DNA of 64,000 nucleotides from Streptomyces sp. cg36 (lineage in GTDB: Bacteria > Actinomycetota > Actinomycetes > Streptomycetales > Streptomycetaceae): the NCBI RefSeq assembly GCF_041080675.1, contig NZ_CP163520.1, positions 744,001-808,000 of the forward strand. The letters run 5' to 3'. Positions 15,262-23,220 of the stretch are shown piece by piece. The stretch's first letter is position 1, and every line of letters begins with the position of its first letter. The notes below the pieces were generated by a model, which saw only the letters and a list, made by a program, of their open reading frames with translations, was not told where the DNA came from and ran no database searches. The position numbers and the translations under genes are program-made.

Positions 15262-16257
15262 TCAGGACGAGGGGGTGGGGGCGAGCATCCGCTTGCTGAT
15301 CCAGTCCAGCGGCCCGTCACCGAGGGACTTGGCGTACTGGCGACCGCTGTGCTTGCCGTTCTGGATCATGTACAGATCGGTCTTGATCGGGCCCTTGCCG
15401 TACTTGGCGAGGAAGTCCTTCACGTTCTTCTGGCCGGACTCCCGCGTCCCCAGCATGATCGACAGGTTCACCTGGGGGCCGCCCTTCGCGATCAGCTTCT
15501 GGGCCAGCACCTCGGGGTTGTTGGCCTGCTTCTCCTTCTCGTGTCCGGCCCAGAACGGCGAGTCGGGGCGCGTGTCGGGCCCGCCCGCGATCGCCGCGCC
15601 GAACCGGTGCGGGTACTGGAACATCATCTTCATGCCGACGTAGCCGCCGGAGGAGGAACCGAAGAAGCCCCACCCCTTGGGGTCCTTGAAGGTGCGGAAG
15701 TTCTCCCGTACGAGGTCGGGGACGTCGTCCGACATCCAGGTGCCCATCTTGGGCTGGCCGGGGATGTCGCTGCCGTCCCAGTAGTGCTTGCTGTCGGCGT
15801 TGAGGACCGGCATGATCACGACGAACGGCAGGCTCCGGCCCTTCTTCGCCTGTTCGGCGATGGTCTCCTGGAGCTTGAGGTCGCCGCCGTACCAGTAGTT
15901 GCTGGGGTAGCCGTTGCTGCCGGGAAGGGCGATGAGCACCGGGAAGGCGCTGTTCTTGTACTTTTCCTCGAAGTACTCCTTGGGGGCCCAGGCCCACACC
16001 TTGCCCTCGAAGCCGGACTTCTTGCCCTTGAGGGTGGTCCGTACGACCTTGGTGCCGTCGGCGAGTTCGCGCTGCTCGCTCCAGTCGCGCGGGTTGGTCG
16101 GCAGCTGCACGTTGCTGCGCGCGGGCTGGGCCCGCTGCCCCGGCTTGGCGTCTTGGCCGCCGAAGCTCACCGGGTCGTTGTCCTTGGAGCACCCCGACAC
16201 CAGCAGGGTGGAACCGAGGGCGAGCACCGCAACCAGTGCCGTGGACGCGCGCTTCAT
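15262..16257 (-). CDS. Esterase-D-like alpha/beta hydrolase lipoprotein
   Basis: A 331-residue protein. The lipoprotein signal has a basic start (MKRAST), a hydrophobic core and lipobox VSGC, with the lipidated Cys at residue 24. The mature domain is a putative-esterase fold (PF00756 type): FPVLIALPGSNGYPSNY oxyanion strand, WMSDDVPDLVRENF, nucleophile elbow WGFFGSSSGGYVGMKM (Ser in GSSSG), DTRPD acid region and NGKHSGRQ with the catalytic His. Relatives include antigen-85-like mycolyltransferases and trilactone esterases. GGAG is 8 nt before the ATG. It diverges from the ECF-CAP gene across 300 nt that holds a perfect 9-bp palindrome. Confidence 0.85.
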   Translation of the reverse strand: MKRASTALVAVLALGSTLLVSGCSKDNDPVSFGGQDAKPGQRAQPARSNVQLPTNPRDWSEQRELADGTKVVRTTLKGKKSGFEGKVWAWAPKEYFEEKYKNSAFPVLIALPGSNGYPSNYWYGGDLKLQETIAEQAKKGRSLPFVVIMPVLNADSKHYWDGSDIPGQPKMGTWMSDDVPDLVRENFRTFKDPKGWGFFGSSSGGYVGMKMMFQYPHRFGAAIAGGPDTRPDSPFWAGHEKEKQANNPEVLAQKLIAKGGPQVNLSIMLGTRESGQKNVKDFLAKYGKGPIKTDLYMIQNGKHSGRQYAKSLGDGPLDWISKRMLAPTPSS

Positions 16258-16323
16258 AAGAGGGACTCCGCAATCGTCGGGACGTGCGCTGCAGGAGACG
16301 ACGTCGTGCTCCGGGACGGCCGG

Positions 16324-16343
16324 GTTTGCCCGCCCGGGCAAAC
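16324..16343. promoter_or_regulatory. Perfect palindrome in the esterase/ECF divergent region
   Basis: GTTTGCCCG-CC-CGGGCAAAC has 9-bp perfect arms. It lies 67 nt upstream of the esterase lipoprotein start and 215 nt from the ECF gene in a 300-nt non-coding spacer. The remaining spacer shows only an A-rich patch at 16440-16452 that could hold an ECF-gene promoter. Candidate operator; regulator unknown. Confidence 0.55.
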
Positions 16344-16557
16344 AGATGCATACCGGACCCCACTCGTTCCCGGATGTGTGCTGTGATCCCACTCACCCGC
16401 CCGGAACCCGCCCGTCCGGCGCAGCGCGCCGCACGGTGGCGGAGAAAATCTTCGCGGGTTTCCGTTATCCGGCCGGCGCCGCGCCCTCTCCCAAGGTGAC
16501 AGGAGCGGCCGGCCCCGGCGGGGCCGACCGCGGTGACCCCGGGAGAGTGGACGAGGC

Positions 16558-18255
16558 GTGGACAGTGAGTACGGGACGGCACGGGTCGCGGCGGCGCGGG
16601 CCGGAGACCAGCAGGCCCAGGACGAGCTCGTCGCGGCCTGCCTGCCGCTGGTCTACAACATCGTCGGGCGGGCGCTGAACGGGCACGCCGACGTCGACGA
16701 CGTGGTCCAGGAGAGCGTCCTGCGGATGCTCGACGGGCTGCCCGGCCTGCGCGATCCCGCGAGCTTCCGGTCCTGGCTGGTCGCCATCACCATGAACCAG
16801 CTGCGCCAGTACTGGCAGCGGGCCCGCACCCGGCCGGACGGTACCGCCATCCACGAGACGGGCGAGCTCACCGACCCGGGCGCCGACTTCGTGGATCTGA
16901 CGATCCTGCGGCTCGGGCTCTCCGGCCAGCGCCGGGAGGCCGCGGAGGCGACCCGCTGGCTGGAGCCCGAGGACCGCGAACTGCTGTCGCTGTGGTGGCT
17001 GGAGACGGCCGGGTTCCTCACCCGCGCCGAGGTCGCCGACGCCCTGGAGCTGACCCCGCAGCACACGGCCGTACGGGTGCAGCGCATGAAGGAGCGGCTC
17101 GACGCGTCGCGCGCGGTGGTGCGCACCCTCGCGGTCGCCCCGCGCTGCCACGAGCTGACCGGACTGCTCTCGCTGTGGGACGGCGTGCCGTCCGCGCTGT
17201 GGCGCAAGCGCGTCAGCCGGCACACCCGTGCGTGTCTCACCTGCTCCGGATACGGCGGCGGGCTCGTGCCGGCCGAGGGACTGCTCGCCGGGCTCGCGCT
17301 GGTGCCGGTCGCCTCGACGGCCGCCCTGTTCGCGGCGCTCGCCGCCCACCGGGGCGCGGCGAGCATGCCCATGGCCCACGGCACGCCCGACCCGTCCGGC
17401 GCCCCGCGGCCCGCCGCGGCCGGGCGGCACCGCCAGGCCCCGCGCGCCCGGGGCGGCCACGCGGCGCGGGCCGGGCAGGACGAGGCCGTCACCCGGGGCG
17501 AACGGCGCCGGGACCGGGACCGCATCCGGCGGCGACGTCGGGCGGCGGCCGTCCTGGCGGGCGCGACCGCGATAGGCGGCCTGGCCGTGGTCATCCAGAT
17601 CTCCACGGACTCCGCCGCCCCGGAGCGCTCCGCGCTGGACGCACCGGCCGGCGCCGCCGTCACCGCGCTCGGCTCCGGCGGCGCCACGACCCCCGCTCCG
17701 GCGCCGAACGCCTCCTCCGACTCGCCCTCCCGCAAGCCGAGTTCATCGCCCTCGCCGTCCCGCTCGGCCACCGCGTCGAAGTCGCCCGCGCACTCCCCCT
17801 CGCCGCGCGCCGCCGCCTCCCGCCCGGCCCCCACCCGCACCCGCAGCGCCCCGGGCGGCCTCGCCCAGCAGCCGTCGTCGGGCGTCCAGCAGGTGATCGA
17901 CCTGGTCAACGGCGAGCGCGCCAAGAACGGCTGCGGCCCGGTGACCGGCAACGCCCAGCTCGCCACCGCCGCCCAGCGCCACTCCGACAACATGGCGGCG
18001 CAGAACTTCTTCGACCACACCGACCCGAGCGGCGACGGGCCGGGCGAGCGCATCACGGCGGCCGGGTACCGGTGGTCGACGTACGGCGAGAACATCGCGC
18101 GCGGCCAGCAGGGCCCGGCGGACGTCATGAACTCCTGGATGAACAGCCCCGGCCACCGCGCGAACATCCTGAACTGCTCCTTCAAGGAGCTCGGCGTCGG
18201 GGTCCACTACGGCTCGGGCGGCCCCTGGTGGACCCAGGACTTCGGGGCGCGCTGA
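16558..18255 (+). CDS. ECF sigma factor fused to a zinc motif, membrane segment(s) and an extracytoplasmic CAP domain
   Basis: A 565-residue multidomain protein. Residues 1-95 are sigma region 2 (DDVVQESVLRMLDGLPGLRDPASFRSWLVAITMNQLR) and about 135-190 are region 4 (LEPEDRELLSLWWLE.., ADALELTPQHTAVRVQRMKERL). Residues 197-230 hold CHELTGLL and HTRACLTC, an HxxxCxxC arrangement as in zinc-binding anti-sigma domains. A hydrophobic stretch follows at 241-262, then an Arg-rich segment and a clear membrane helix near 328-347 (AAAVLAGATAIGGLAVVIQI). A Ser/Pro/Ala linker of about 95 residues leads to a C-terminal SCP/PR-1 (CAP) domain from about 442 (VIDLVNGERAKNGCG.., FFDHTDPSGDG, YGENIARG, MNSPGHRANILN). 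The sigma domain would thus be tethered to an envelope sensor. C-terminally extended ECFs are known in actinobacteria; the CAP combination is unusual to me. GTG start inferred; ribosome site weak. Confidence 0.88.
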   Translation: MDSEYGTARVAAARAGDQQAQDELVAACLPLVYNIVGRALNGHADVDDVVQESVLRMLDGLPGLRDPASFRSWLVAITMNQLRQYWQRARTRPDGTAIHETGELTDPGADFVDLTILRLGLSGQRREAAEATRWLEPEDRELLSLWWLETAGFLTRAEVADALELTPQHTAVRVQRMKERLDASRAVVRTLAVAPRCHELTGLLSLWDGVPSALWRKRVSRHTRACLTCSGYGGGLVPAEGLLAGLALVPVASTAALFAALAAHRGAASMPMAHGTPDPSGAPRPAAAGRHRQAPRARGGHAARAGQDEAVTRGERRRDRDRIRRRRRAAAVLAGATAIGGLAVVIQISTDSAAPERSALDAPAGAAVTALGSGGATTPAPAPNASSDSPSRKPSSSPSPSRSATASKSPAHSPSPRAAASRPAPTRTRSAPGGLAQQPSSGVQQVIDLVNGERAKNGCGPVTGNAQLATAAQRHSDNMAAQNFFDHTDPSGDGPGERITAAGYRWSTYGENIARGQQGPADVMNSWMNSPGHRANILNCSFKELGVGVHYGSGGPWWTQDFGAR

Positions 18256-18262
18256 GCGCGGG

Positions 18263-20350
18263 TCAGCGCGGCGGGCCGAGCGGGCGGGCCCGCGCGATGA
18301 GCAGCGCCACGTCGTCGTGGGTGTCCGGGCGGCGCAGCGCCGCCAGGAGGTAGTCGCAGGTCTCCTCCAGCGGGCGGCTCGGACCGGTCAGCAGATCGGT
18401 GAGGGTGGCGAGGCGGGTGTCGATGTCCTGGTCGCGGGTCTCGATCAGGCCGTCGGTGTACAGGACGAGGTCCTCGCCCTCGTGGAAGGGGACGATCCGG
18501 GACGCGAAGGGCACGCCGCCCACTCCCAGCGGCGCGCCGGTGGGCAGGTCCAGCAGGCGCGGCGGGCGGCCGGGGCGCAGGTGCACCGGCGGCGGGTGTC
18601 CGGCGGTGGCGATGTGGCAGCGCTGGGTGTGCGGGTCGTACAGGGCGTAGATGCAGGTGGCGGTGGCGTCGCCGAGGTCGGCGGTGGCCGTGTCCAGATG
18701 GGTGAGCACGGTCGCCGGGTCGAGGTCGAGGCGGGCCAGGGCGCGGGCGGTGGTGCGCAACTGGCCCATGGTGGCAGCCGCGTTGATCCCGCTGCCCATC
18801 ACGTCGCCGACGACCAGGACGGTGCGGTCGCCGGTGAGCGCGATGACGTCGAACCAGTCGCCGCCGGTCTCGTCGTCGGCGGCGGCGGGCTGGTAGCGGT
18901 ACGCGATGTCCAGGCCCCGGGGCGCGGCGGGGGCCTGGGGCAGCAGGTGCCGCTGGAGGGTGAGCGCCGTCTCGCGCTGGCGCTGGTACCAGCGGGCGTT
19001 GTCGATGGACACGGCGGCGCGGGCGGCCAGTTCGGTGGCGAGCAGCACGTCGTCCTGGCTGAAGGGGGCGGGGTTGCGGGCGCGCTTGAGGTCGAGCGCG
19101 CCCAGCACCTGGCCGCGCGCGATGAGCGGCACGGCCAGATAGGAGTGGACCCCGGCCGCGTCCAGGAGGTGGACCGCGTCCGCGTCGCGGGCGATGCGCG
19201 GCAGGTCCTGCGGTCTGACGTGCGGGACGAGGACCGGGCGGCCGGTGCGGGCGCACTGGGTGACCAACCGCGCGGGGCCGTACAGCGCGACGTCGCCGAC
19301 CGGGTCCGCGGCCTCGGCGGCCGGGGTGGGATAGGCGGCGTTCAGGGCGAGCGCCCGGAACCGCACCGGACCGCTGCCCTCGCGCTCCCCCGGCCGGGGC
19401 CCGGCCAGCACGGTGTCGAGGACGTCCACGGCCGCGATGTCCGCGACCTCGGGCACCGCGACGTCGGCCAGCTCGCGGGCGGTGACCTCCAGGTCGAGGG
19501 TGGTGCCGATGCGCACCGAGGCGTCCGCGATCAGCGACAGCCTGCGCCGGGCCTGCGCGGCCGACACGTCCGCCTCGTGCTGCTGGGTGACGTCGACCAC
19601 GGACAGCGCGACGCCGATGACGTGGCGGGCCTGGTCGTCGAGGCGGTACACCGACACCAGCCAGGCGTGGTCGCGTCCGGGGTCGGCGGGGGTGCGTCCG
19701 GTGGTGAAGTCGTCCAGGAGGGGCCGGCCGGTCGCCATGACCTCACGCATCCGCGCCTCGACGGCCTTCCCGTCCAGGAACGGCAGCACCTCGGTGATCC
19801 GGCGGCCCAGGTGCTCGTCGGCCGGGATCCCGTTGATGCGCTCCAGGGCCGGGTTGACCAGCACGTACCGCAGTTCGGTGTCCAGGACGGCGAGGCCGAT
19901 GGGCGACTGGTCGACCAGCCGCAGCGACAGCGCCAGATCGCGCTCCACCCGCAGCAGGGTGGCCTGTTCGGAGGCGAGGCCGAGCGCGAACATCCGGCCG
20001 TTGTCCGCTTCCAGCCGTACGTTGCGGAACTCCATCAGGAGCGTGGTGCCGTTCTTGTGCCGGACGGGGAAGACCCCGGCCCAGGTGCCCTCACCGGACA
20101 TCACCCGGGTGAACAGTTCGAGGACCACGCCCCGGTGCTCCTCGTCCACCAGCACCTTCGCGGCGTGGCGGCCCAGCACCTCGCCGGCGGCGTAGCCGTA
20201 GACCTTCTGGGCCTGCGGGCTCCACAGCCGGATCCGGCCCTCGGAGTCGAGTACGACCGCGGCCACGCCGAGCACGTCGAGCAGCCCGCCCGCCACCATC
20301 GACGGGTCGCCGGCGCCCGGACCGGCCGGGGTGGACCGTGCTCCAGCCAT
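18263..20350 (-). CDS. PAS-PAS-GAF-SpoIIE protein phosphatase (PP2C type)
   Basis: About 695 residues. The order is PAS (about 25-130; VAAVVLDSEGRIRLWSPQAQKVYGY), PAS (about 150-265; IGLAVLDTELRYVLVNPALERINGI), GAF (about 285-470; HSYLAVPLIARGQVLGALDL) and SpoIIE phosphatase (about 485-690; ETGGDWFDVIAL, VVGDVMGSGINAAATMGQLR, ATAGHPPPVHL, VLYTDGLIETRD), with the Asp residues that bind Mn2+/Mg2+. Such proteins dephosphorylate STAS anti-anti-sigma factors in response to ligand, light or redox sensing. An upstream ATG at 20434 exists, but ATG 20350 has AGGAGG exactly 6 nt before it and is preferred. It converges on the ECF-CAP gene (7-nt gap) and lies in the same block as an RsbW-like ATPase and a SigB-like factor. 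Confidence 0.9.
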   Translation of the reverse strand: MAGARSTPAGPGAGDPSMVAGGLLDVLGVAAVVLDSEGRIRLWSPQAQKVYGYAAGEVLGRHAAKVLVDEEHRGVVLELFTRVMSGEGTWAGVFPVRHKNGTTLLMEFRNVRLEADNGRMFALGLASEQATLLRVERDLALSLRLVDQSPIGLAVLDTELRYVLVNPALERINGIPADEHLGRRITEVLPFLDGKAVEARMREVMATGRPLLDDFTTGRTPADPGRDHAWLVSVYRLDDQARHVIGVALSVVDVTQQHEADVSAAQARRRLSLIADASVRIGTTLDLEVTARELADVAVPEVADIAAVDVLDTVLAGPRPGEREGSGPVRFRALALNAAYPTPAAEAADPVGDVALYGPARLVTQCARTGRPVLVPHVRPQDLPRIARDADAVHLLDAAGVHSYLAVPLIARGQVLGALDLKRARNPAPFSQDDVLLATELAARAAVSIDNARWYQRQRETALTLQRHLLPQAPAAPRGLDIAYRYQPAAADDETGGDWFDVIALTGDRTVLVVGDVMGSGINAAATMGQLRTTARALARLDLDPATVLTHLDTATADLGDATATCIYALYDPHTQRCHIATAGHPPPVHLRPGRPPRLLDLPTGAPLGVGGVPFASRIVPFHEGEDLVLYTDGLIETRDQDIDTRLATLTDLLTGPSRPLEETCDYLLAALRRPDTHDDVALLIARARPLGPPR

Positions 20351-20494
20351 CGCCGGCCTCCTCGCCCGTACGTTCCCGCGCGCGTCGCGCCGGCCGGCCG
20401 GGTCCGGGCCGATCGCCACCATTGCCCCTCCCATGCTGCCCCCGCGGGCCCGAGCGTGCGACCGGGCCTGCGCGGACGGGTGCGAAGACCGGTT

Positions 20495-21478
20495 TCAGGG
20501 TGCCGTGAGCGCGCCGAGGACGTCCCGGGCGAGGTCACGGGCGAGCGTCACCTTGTAGGCGTTGTCGCGCAGGGGTACGGCCTCGGCGAGTTCGGCCTCC
20601 ACCGCCCGCGCGACCGACTCCGCCGTGGGGGCGGTGCCCAGCAGCGCGGCTTCCGTGCGCCGGGCGCGCCAGGGCCGGTGGGCCAGTCCGCCGAAGGCGA
20701 CGGCCACGTGGCGGACCACGCCGTCCTCCAGCTGGACCACGGCGGCGACGGAGGCCAGCGCGAAGGCGTGGGAGGCCCGCTCGCGCGCCTTGCGGTAGCG
20801 GGTGACGGTCCCGTCCGGCAGCGGCGGCAGCAGTACGCCGGTGATCAGCTCGCCGGGCTCGATGACGGTGTCCCGCTCGGGCCGGTCCCCGGGCAGCCGG
20901 TGGAACTCGGTGGCGGGGACGCCGCGCCCGCCGCCGGGTCCCGCCAGCTCCACCACCGCGTCGAGTGCCGCGAGGGCCACGGCGAGGTCGGAGGGGTGGG
21001 TGGCGACGCAGTGGGCCGAGTGGCCGAGGACCGCGTGGTCCCGGTTGACTCCCTCCAGGGCGGCGCAGCCGCTGCCCGGCACGCGTTTGTTGCAGGCCCT
21101 GCCCAGGTCGTGGAAGTAGCCGCAGCGGGTGCGCTGGAGGAGGTTGCCCGCGGTGGTGGCCACATTGCGCAGCTGTCCGGAGGCGCCGCTGAGCACCGCC
21201 TGGGAGAGCACGGCGCGGCGGGCGCGGACGAGGGGGTGGGCGGCGAGGTCGCTGTTGCGCACGGTCGCGCCGATGCGCAGCCCCCCGTCGGGCAGCTCCT
21301 CGATCCGGTCCAGCGGCAGCCGGGTGATGTCGACGAGCAGTTCGGGGCGCTCCACACCGAGCCGCATCAGGTCGACCAGGTTGGTGCCGCCGCCCAGGTA
21401 GCGGGCCTCGGGGTGGGCTGCGTGGGCCGCCGCCGCCTCCGCGACCGTCCGGGGGCACACGTACTCCAGGGGTTTCAC
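20495..21478 (-). CDS. Xanthine-dehydrogenase-family FAD-binding subunit (CoxM/YagS-like)
   Basis: A 327-residue medium subunit of molybdenum hydroxylases. It shows the N-terminal FAD domain (YLGGGTNLVDLMRLGVERPELLVDI), then SGASGQLRNVATTAGNLLQRTRCGYFHD and CNKRVPGSGCAALEG, with the extra cysteines that bind an additional 4Fe-4S cluster in the E. coli PaoB (YagS) branch, and the CO-dehydrogenase flavoprotein C-terminal domain. It passes electrons from the 2Fe-2S subunit to FAD and onward. The GTG overlaps the stop of the 2Fe-2S gene (GTGA). The catalytic molybdopterin subunit normally follows in PaoABC-type operons but is absent here: the next gene is the unrelated phosphatase. Confidence 0.88.
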   Translation of the reverse strand: MKPLEYVCPRTVAEAAAAHAAHPEARYLGGGTNLVDLMRLGVERPELLVDITRLPLDRIEELPDGGLRIGATVRNSDLAAHPLVRARRAVLSQAVLSGASGQLRNVATTAGNLLQRTRCGYFHDLGRACNKRVPGSGCAALEGVNRDHAVLGHSAHCVATHPSDLAVALAALDAVVELAGPGGGRGVPATEFHRLPGDRPERDTVIEPGELITGVLLPPLPDGTVTRYRKARERASHAFALASVAAVVQLEDGVVRHVAVAFGGLAHRPWRARRTEAALLGTAPTAESVARAVEAELAEAVPLRDNAYKVTLARDLARDVLGALTAP

Positions 21479-22086
21479 ACGATCACCTCCCGCACGGCCT
21501 CCACGATCCGCGCCTGTGCCCCGCAGCGGCACAGATTGCCGTTGAGGCGTTCGCGTATCTCGGCGGTGGTCAGCCGCACCGGCGCGTCCACCGGCACGGT
21601 GGTGTCGGTGACGACGGACGGCTGGCCGGACCGGGCCTCGTCGAGCATGCCGACGGCCGAGCAGAGCTGGCCGGGGGCGCAGTCGTCGCAGCGCAGTTCG
21701 TCGCGGTCGTTGAACGCCCGCAGCAGGGGGTGGAGTTGACCGTCCTCGCCCGGCGCCCCGGCGAGTCCCTCCACCGTGACGACCTCGCGGCCGTCCTGGG
21801 CGACGGCGAGCAGCAGACAGCTGTTGACCCGGCGGTCGTCGAGCAGCACCGTGCAGGTGCCGCAGCGGCCCTGGTCGCAGCCCTTCTTCGAGCCGGTGAG
21901 GGCGAAGTGCTCGCGCAGCAGCTCCAGGAGCGTGGTGCGATGGTCGAGTTCGGCCGTACGGGTGACACCGTTGACGCGCAGGGTCACGCGCGAGTGCGTG
22001 GGCGGGAGCATGCCGCCCGTCCCGGTGCCCAATTCCGGGACGCCGCTGCGGGAGCCGGGTTCACCTGGGCCGTCGGTTGCTGGCAT
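21475..22086 (-). CDS. 2Fe-2S subunit of a molybdenum hydroxylase (CoxS/YagT-like)
   Basis: A 203-residue protein. After a 30-residue Gly/Pro leader comes a plant-type ferredoxin domain (VNGVTRTAELDHRTTLLELLREHF, KKGCDQGRCGTCTVLLD, VNSCLLLA), then the helical second 2Fe-2S domain with RCDDCAPGQLCSAVGML and NGNLCRCGAQ. The DDCAPGQLCS spelling is that of the YagT/PaoA group. Relatives have a Tat signal on this subunit; here the leader (PATDGPGEPGSRSG) has no twin arginine, so a cytoplasmic enzyme is likely. GAGGAG precedes the ATG by 12 nt. Translationally coupled to the FAD subunit. Confidence 0.9.
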   Translation of the reverse strand: MPATDGPGEPGSRSGVPELGTGTGGMLPPTHSRVTLRVNGVTRTAELDHRTTLLELLREHFALTGSKKGCDQGRCGTCTVLLDDRRVNSCLLLAVAQDGREVVTVEGLAGAPGEDGQLHPLLRAFNDRDELRCDDCAPGQLCSAVGMLDEARSGQPSVVTDTTVPVDAPVRLTTAEIRERLNGNLCRCGAQARIVEAVREVIV

Positions 22087-22211
22087 CGTGCGGTACTCCT
22101 CGTTCCGAAGCGGGCCGCGCCGCTCTGAGGGGGAGGCGCCGGCACCGCCTCGTCCACCCTCGTACACCCGGACCGCCCCGGCATCTCGGCGGCCGGTCCG
22201 GTACGGCGGGC

Positions 22212-22222
22212 GGGGGGGGGGG
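22212..22222. repeat. Run of 11 consecutive G residues
   Basis: An uninterrupted G11 tract in the upstream region of the 2Fe-2S gene, within a 205-nt non-coding spacer. Such tracts are prone to slippage in vivo and in sequencing. No coding frame crosses it. Nothing else is recognised in the spacer except a 7-bp hairpin (22287-22304) at the end of the PRC-barrel gene that may be its terminator. Confidence 0.7.
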
Positions 22223-22291
22223 CCGGGAGGGTGTCCCGGTAGGCCCCGCCGAAGCGCGTCCGTGCGGTGGTGCCGTGCTCCGTTCAGCCGG

Positions 22292-22648
22292 TCACACGAC
22301 CGGCGGGCGGCCCCGGTAGTAGCCGCCGATCGACTCGTGGTACCCGGGGTCGCCGATGTGCTTGTCGCGGTCGAACTCGGGCGCGTCCTTGATCTCGGCC
22401 TTGGTGCGGTCGACGTAGACCTTCTTCTCCGCCGCGTCGAGCCGTGTCACGGTCCCGGCGGGCAGCAGCACGTGCTTGCCGAAGATCCACACGCCGGTGT
22501 CGACCACCAGGTAGGCGGAGCCGACCTCGTCGGAGTGCTTGTCGACCTTGCCGATGGAACCGTCGGTCGCCTCCACGCTCCAGCCGCGCAGATCGGCGCC
22601 CGCCAGATGGCCGCTGGTGGCCGGGTAGCCCCAGATGTTCTCGGTCAT
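22292..22648 (-). CDS. PRC-barrel domain protein
   Basis: A 118-residue protein with a PRC-barrel fold: residues 18-75 read LAGADLRGWSVEATDGSIGKVDKHSDE, AYLVVDTGVWIFGKHVLLPAGTVTRLD, VYVDRTKAEIKDAPEF. The C-terminus (HESIGGYYRG) is typical of the short actinobacterial stress-associated PRC proteins. PRC barrels are protein- or RNA-interaction modules; the role here is unknown. AAGGAG lies about 10 nt before the ATG. It lies downstream of a 53-residue hydrophobic protein gene on the same strand (84-nt gap), an association I have seen annotated as osmotic-stress-related in Streptomyces. Confidence 0.88.
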   Translation of the reverse strand: MTENIWGYPATSGHLAGADLRGWSVEATDGSIGKVDKHSDEVGSAYLVVDTGVWIFGKHVLLPAGTVTRLDAAEKKVYVDRTKAEIKDAPEFDRDKHIGDPGYHESIGGYYRGRPPVV

Positions 22649-22732
22649 GAGAAACGACTCCTTCGTATTTCACTGAAGTGCGGTGCGGTGCGGGTTCCCG
22701 GGTTCTCCGGGCCGACACATCGGAATTTCGAT

Positions 22733-22894
22733 TTACCACCGATACCAGCGGCCGGTGCCGCCCCGGGGGCGCGCGACAAAGCCGATCAGCCACATGACCA
22801 GCACGAAGATCGCGACCCACCACAGGATCTTGACGGCGAATCCGGCACCGAAGAGCAGCAGCGCCAGCAGCAGAACGAGCAGCAACGGAATCAT
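22733..22894 (-). CDS. Small hydrophobic membrane protein (53 aa)
   Basis: A 53-residue protein with two adjacent membrane helices (MIPLLLVLLLALLLFGAGF and ILWWVAIFVLVMWLIGFVA) and a short basic Arg/Gly/Trp tail (RPRGGTGRWYRW). The ATG at 22894 has GGAGGT 7 nt upstream. It resembles the short 'hydrophobic proteins' (LMR-type) widespread in Streptomyces, which are strongly expressed in stress but have no proven function. The following gene on the strand is the PRC-barrel protein. Confidence 0.8.
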   Translation of the reverse strand: MIPLLLVLLLALLLFGAGFAVKILWWVAIFVLVMWLIGFVARPRGGTGRWYRW

Positions 22895-23106
22895 GTAATT
22901 TACCTCCCCTCGCCGAGTTCCCCGCTTTCCTGGCCGCACACGTCACGGAATGCGAAGGTCGTCGGACGTCCACCGCGGTCCTTCGGCCGCCGGGCCGACC
23001 GGGGCTTCGCCGGACGCGGTGGGGGTGTGCGGGCCGGCGGGTCGGGAGCGGCCCGACGGACCGCCGCCATGCTCGATTACGCGCGTTCCAGCGGCTTTTC
23101 GAGCAT

Positions 23107-23138
23107 CCATTGACATGAATGGCGGGCTGCGCTGCACT
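23107..23138 (+). promoter_or_regulatory. Candidate promoter and operator of the GH20 gene
   Basis: TTGACA at 23110-23115 is a perfect -35 box; TGCACT at 23133-23138, 17 nt on, is a weak -10. The -35 is embedded in the dyad CCATT-GACATG-AATGG (23107-23122), which could be a repressor site. The rest of the 326-nt spacer (22895-23220) shows no gene. Confidence 0.5.
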
Positions 23139-23220
23139 TTGTGCGCCACTCCCCTCGGCGACGGCGGACCGGAGGAGACGCCCGGCGCCGCCCCGCCCTT
23201 CCCATCACCAGGGACACTCC

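Noticed and set aside
20350..20434. 28-residue N-terminal extension of the PAS/SpoIIE phosphatase from ATG 20434
   Set aside because: AGGAGG is exactly 6 nt before ATG 20350, and the extension is low-complexity Arg/Gly/Pro.
18317..21739. A 1140-codon plus-strand frame
   Set aside because: Composition (Gly, Val, Arg, His, Gln repeats) and full overlap with the phosphatase and hydroxylase genes on the other strand show it is not coding.
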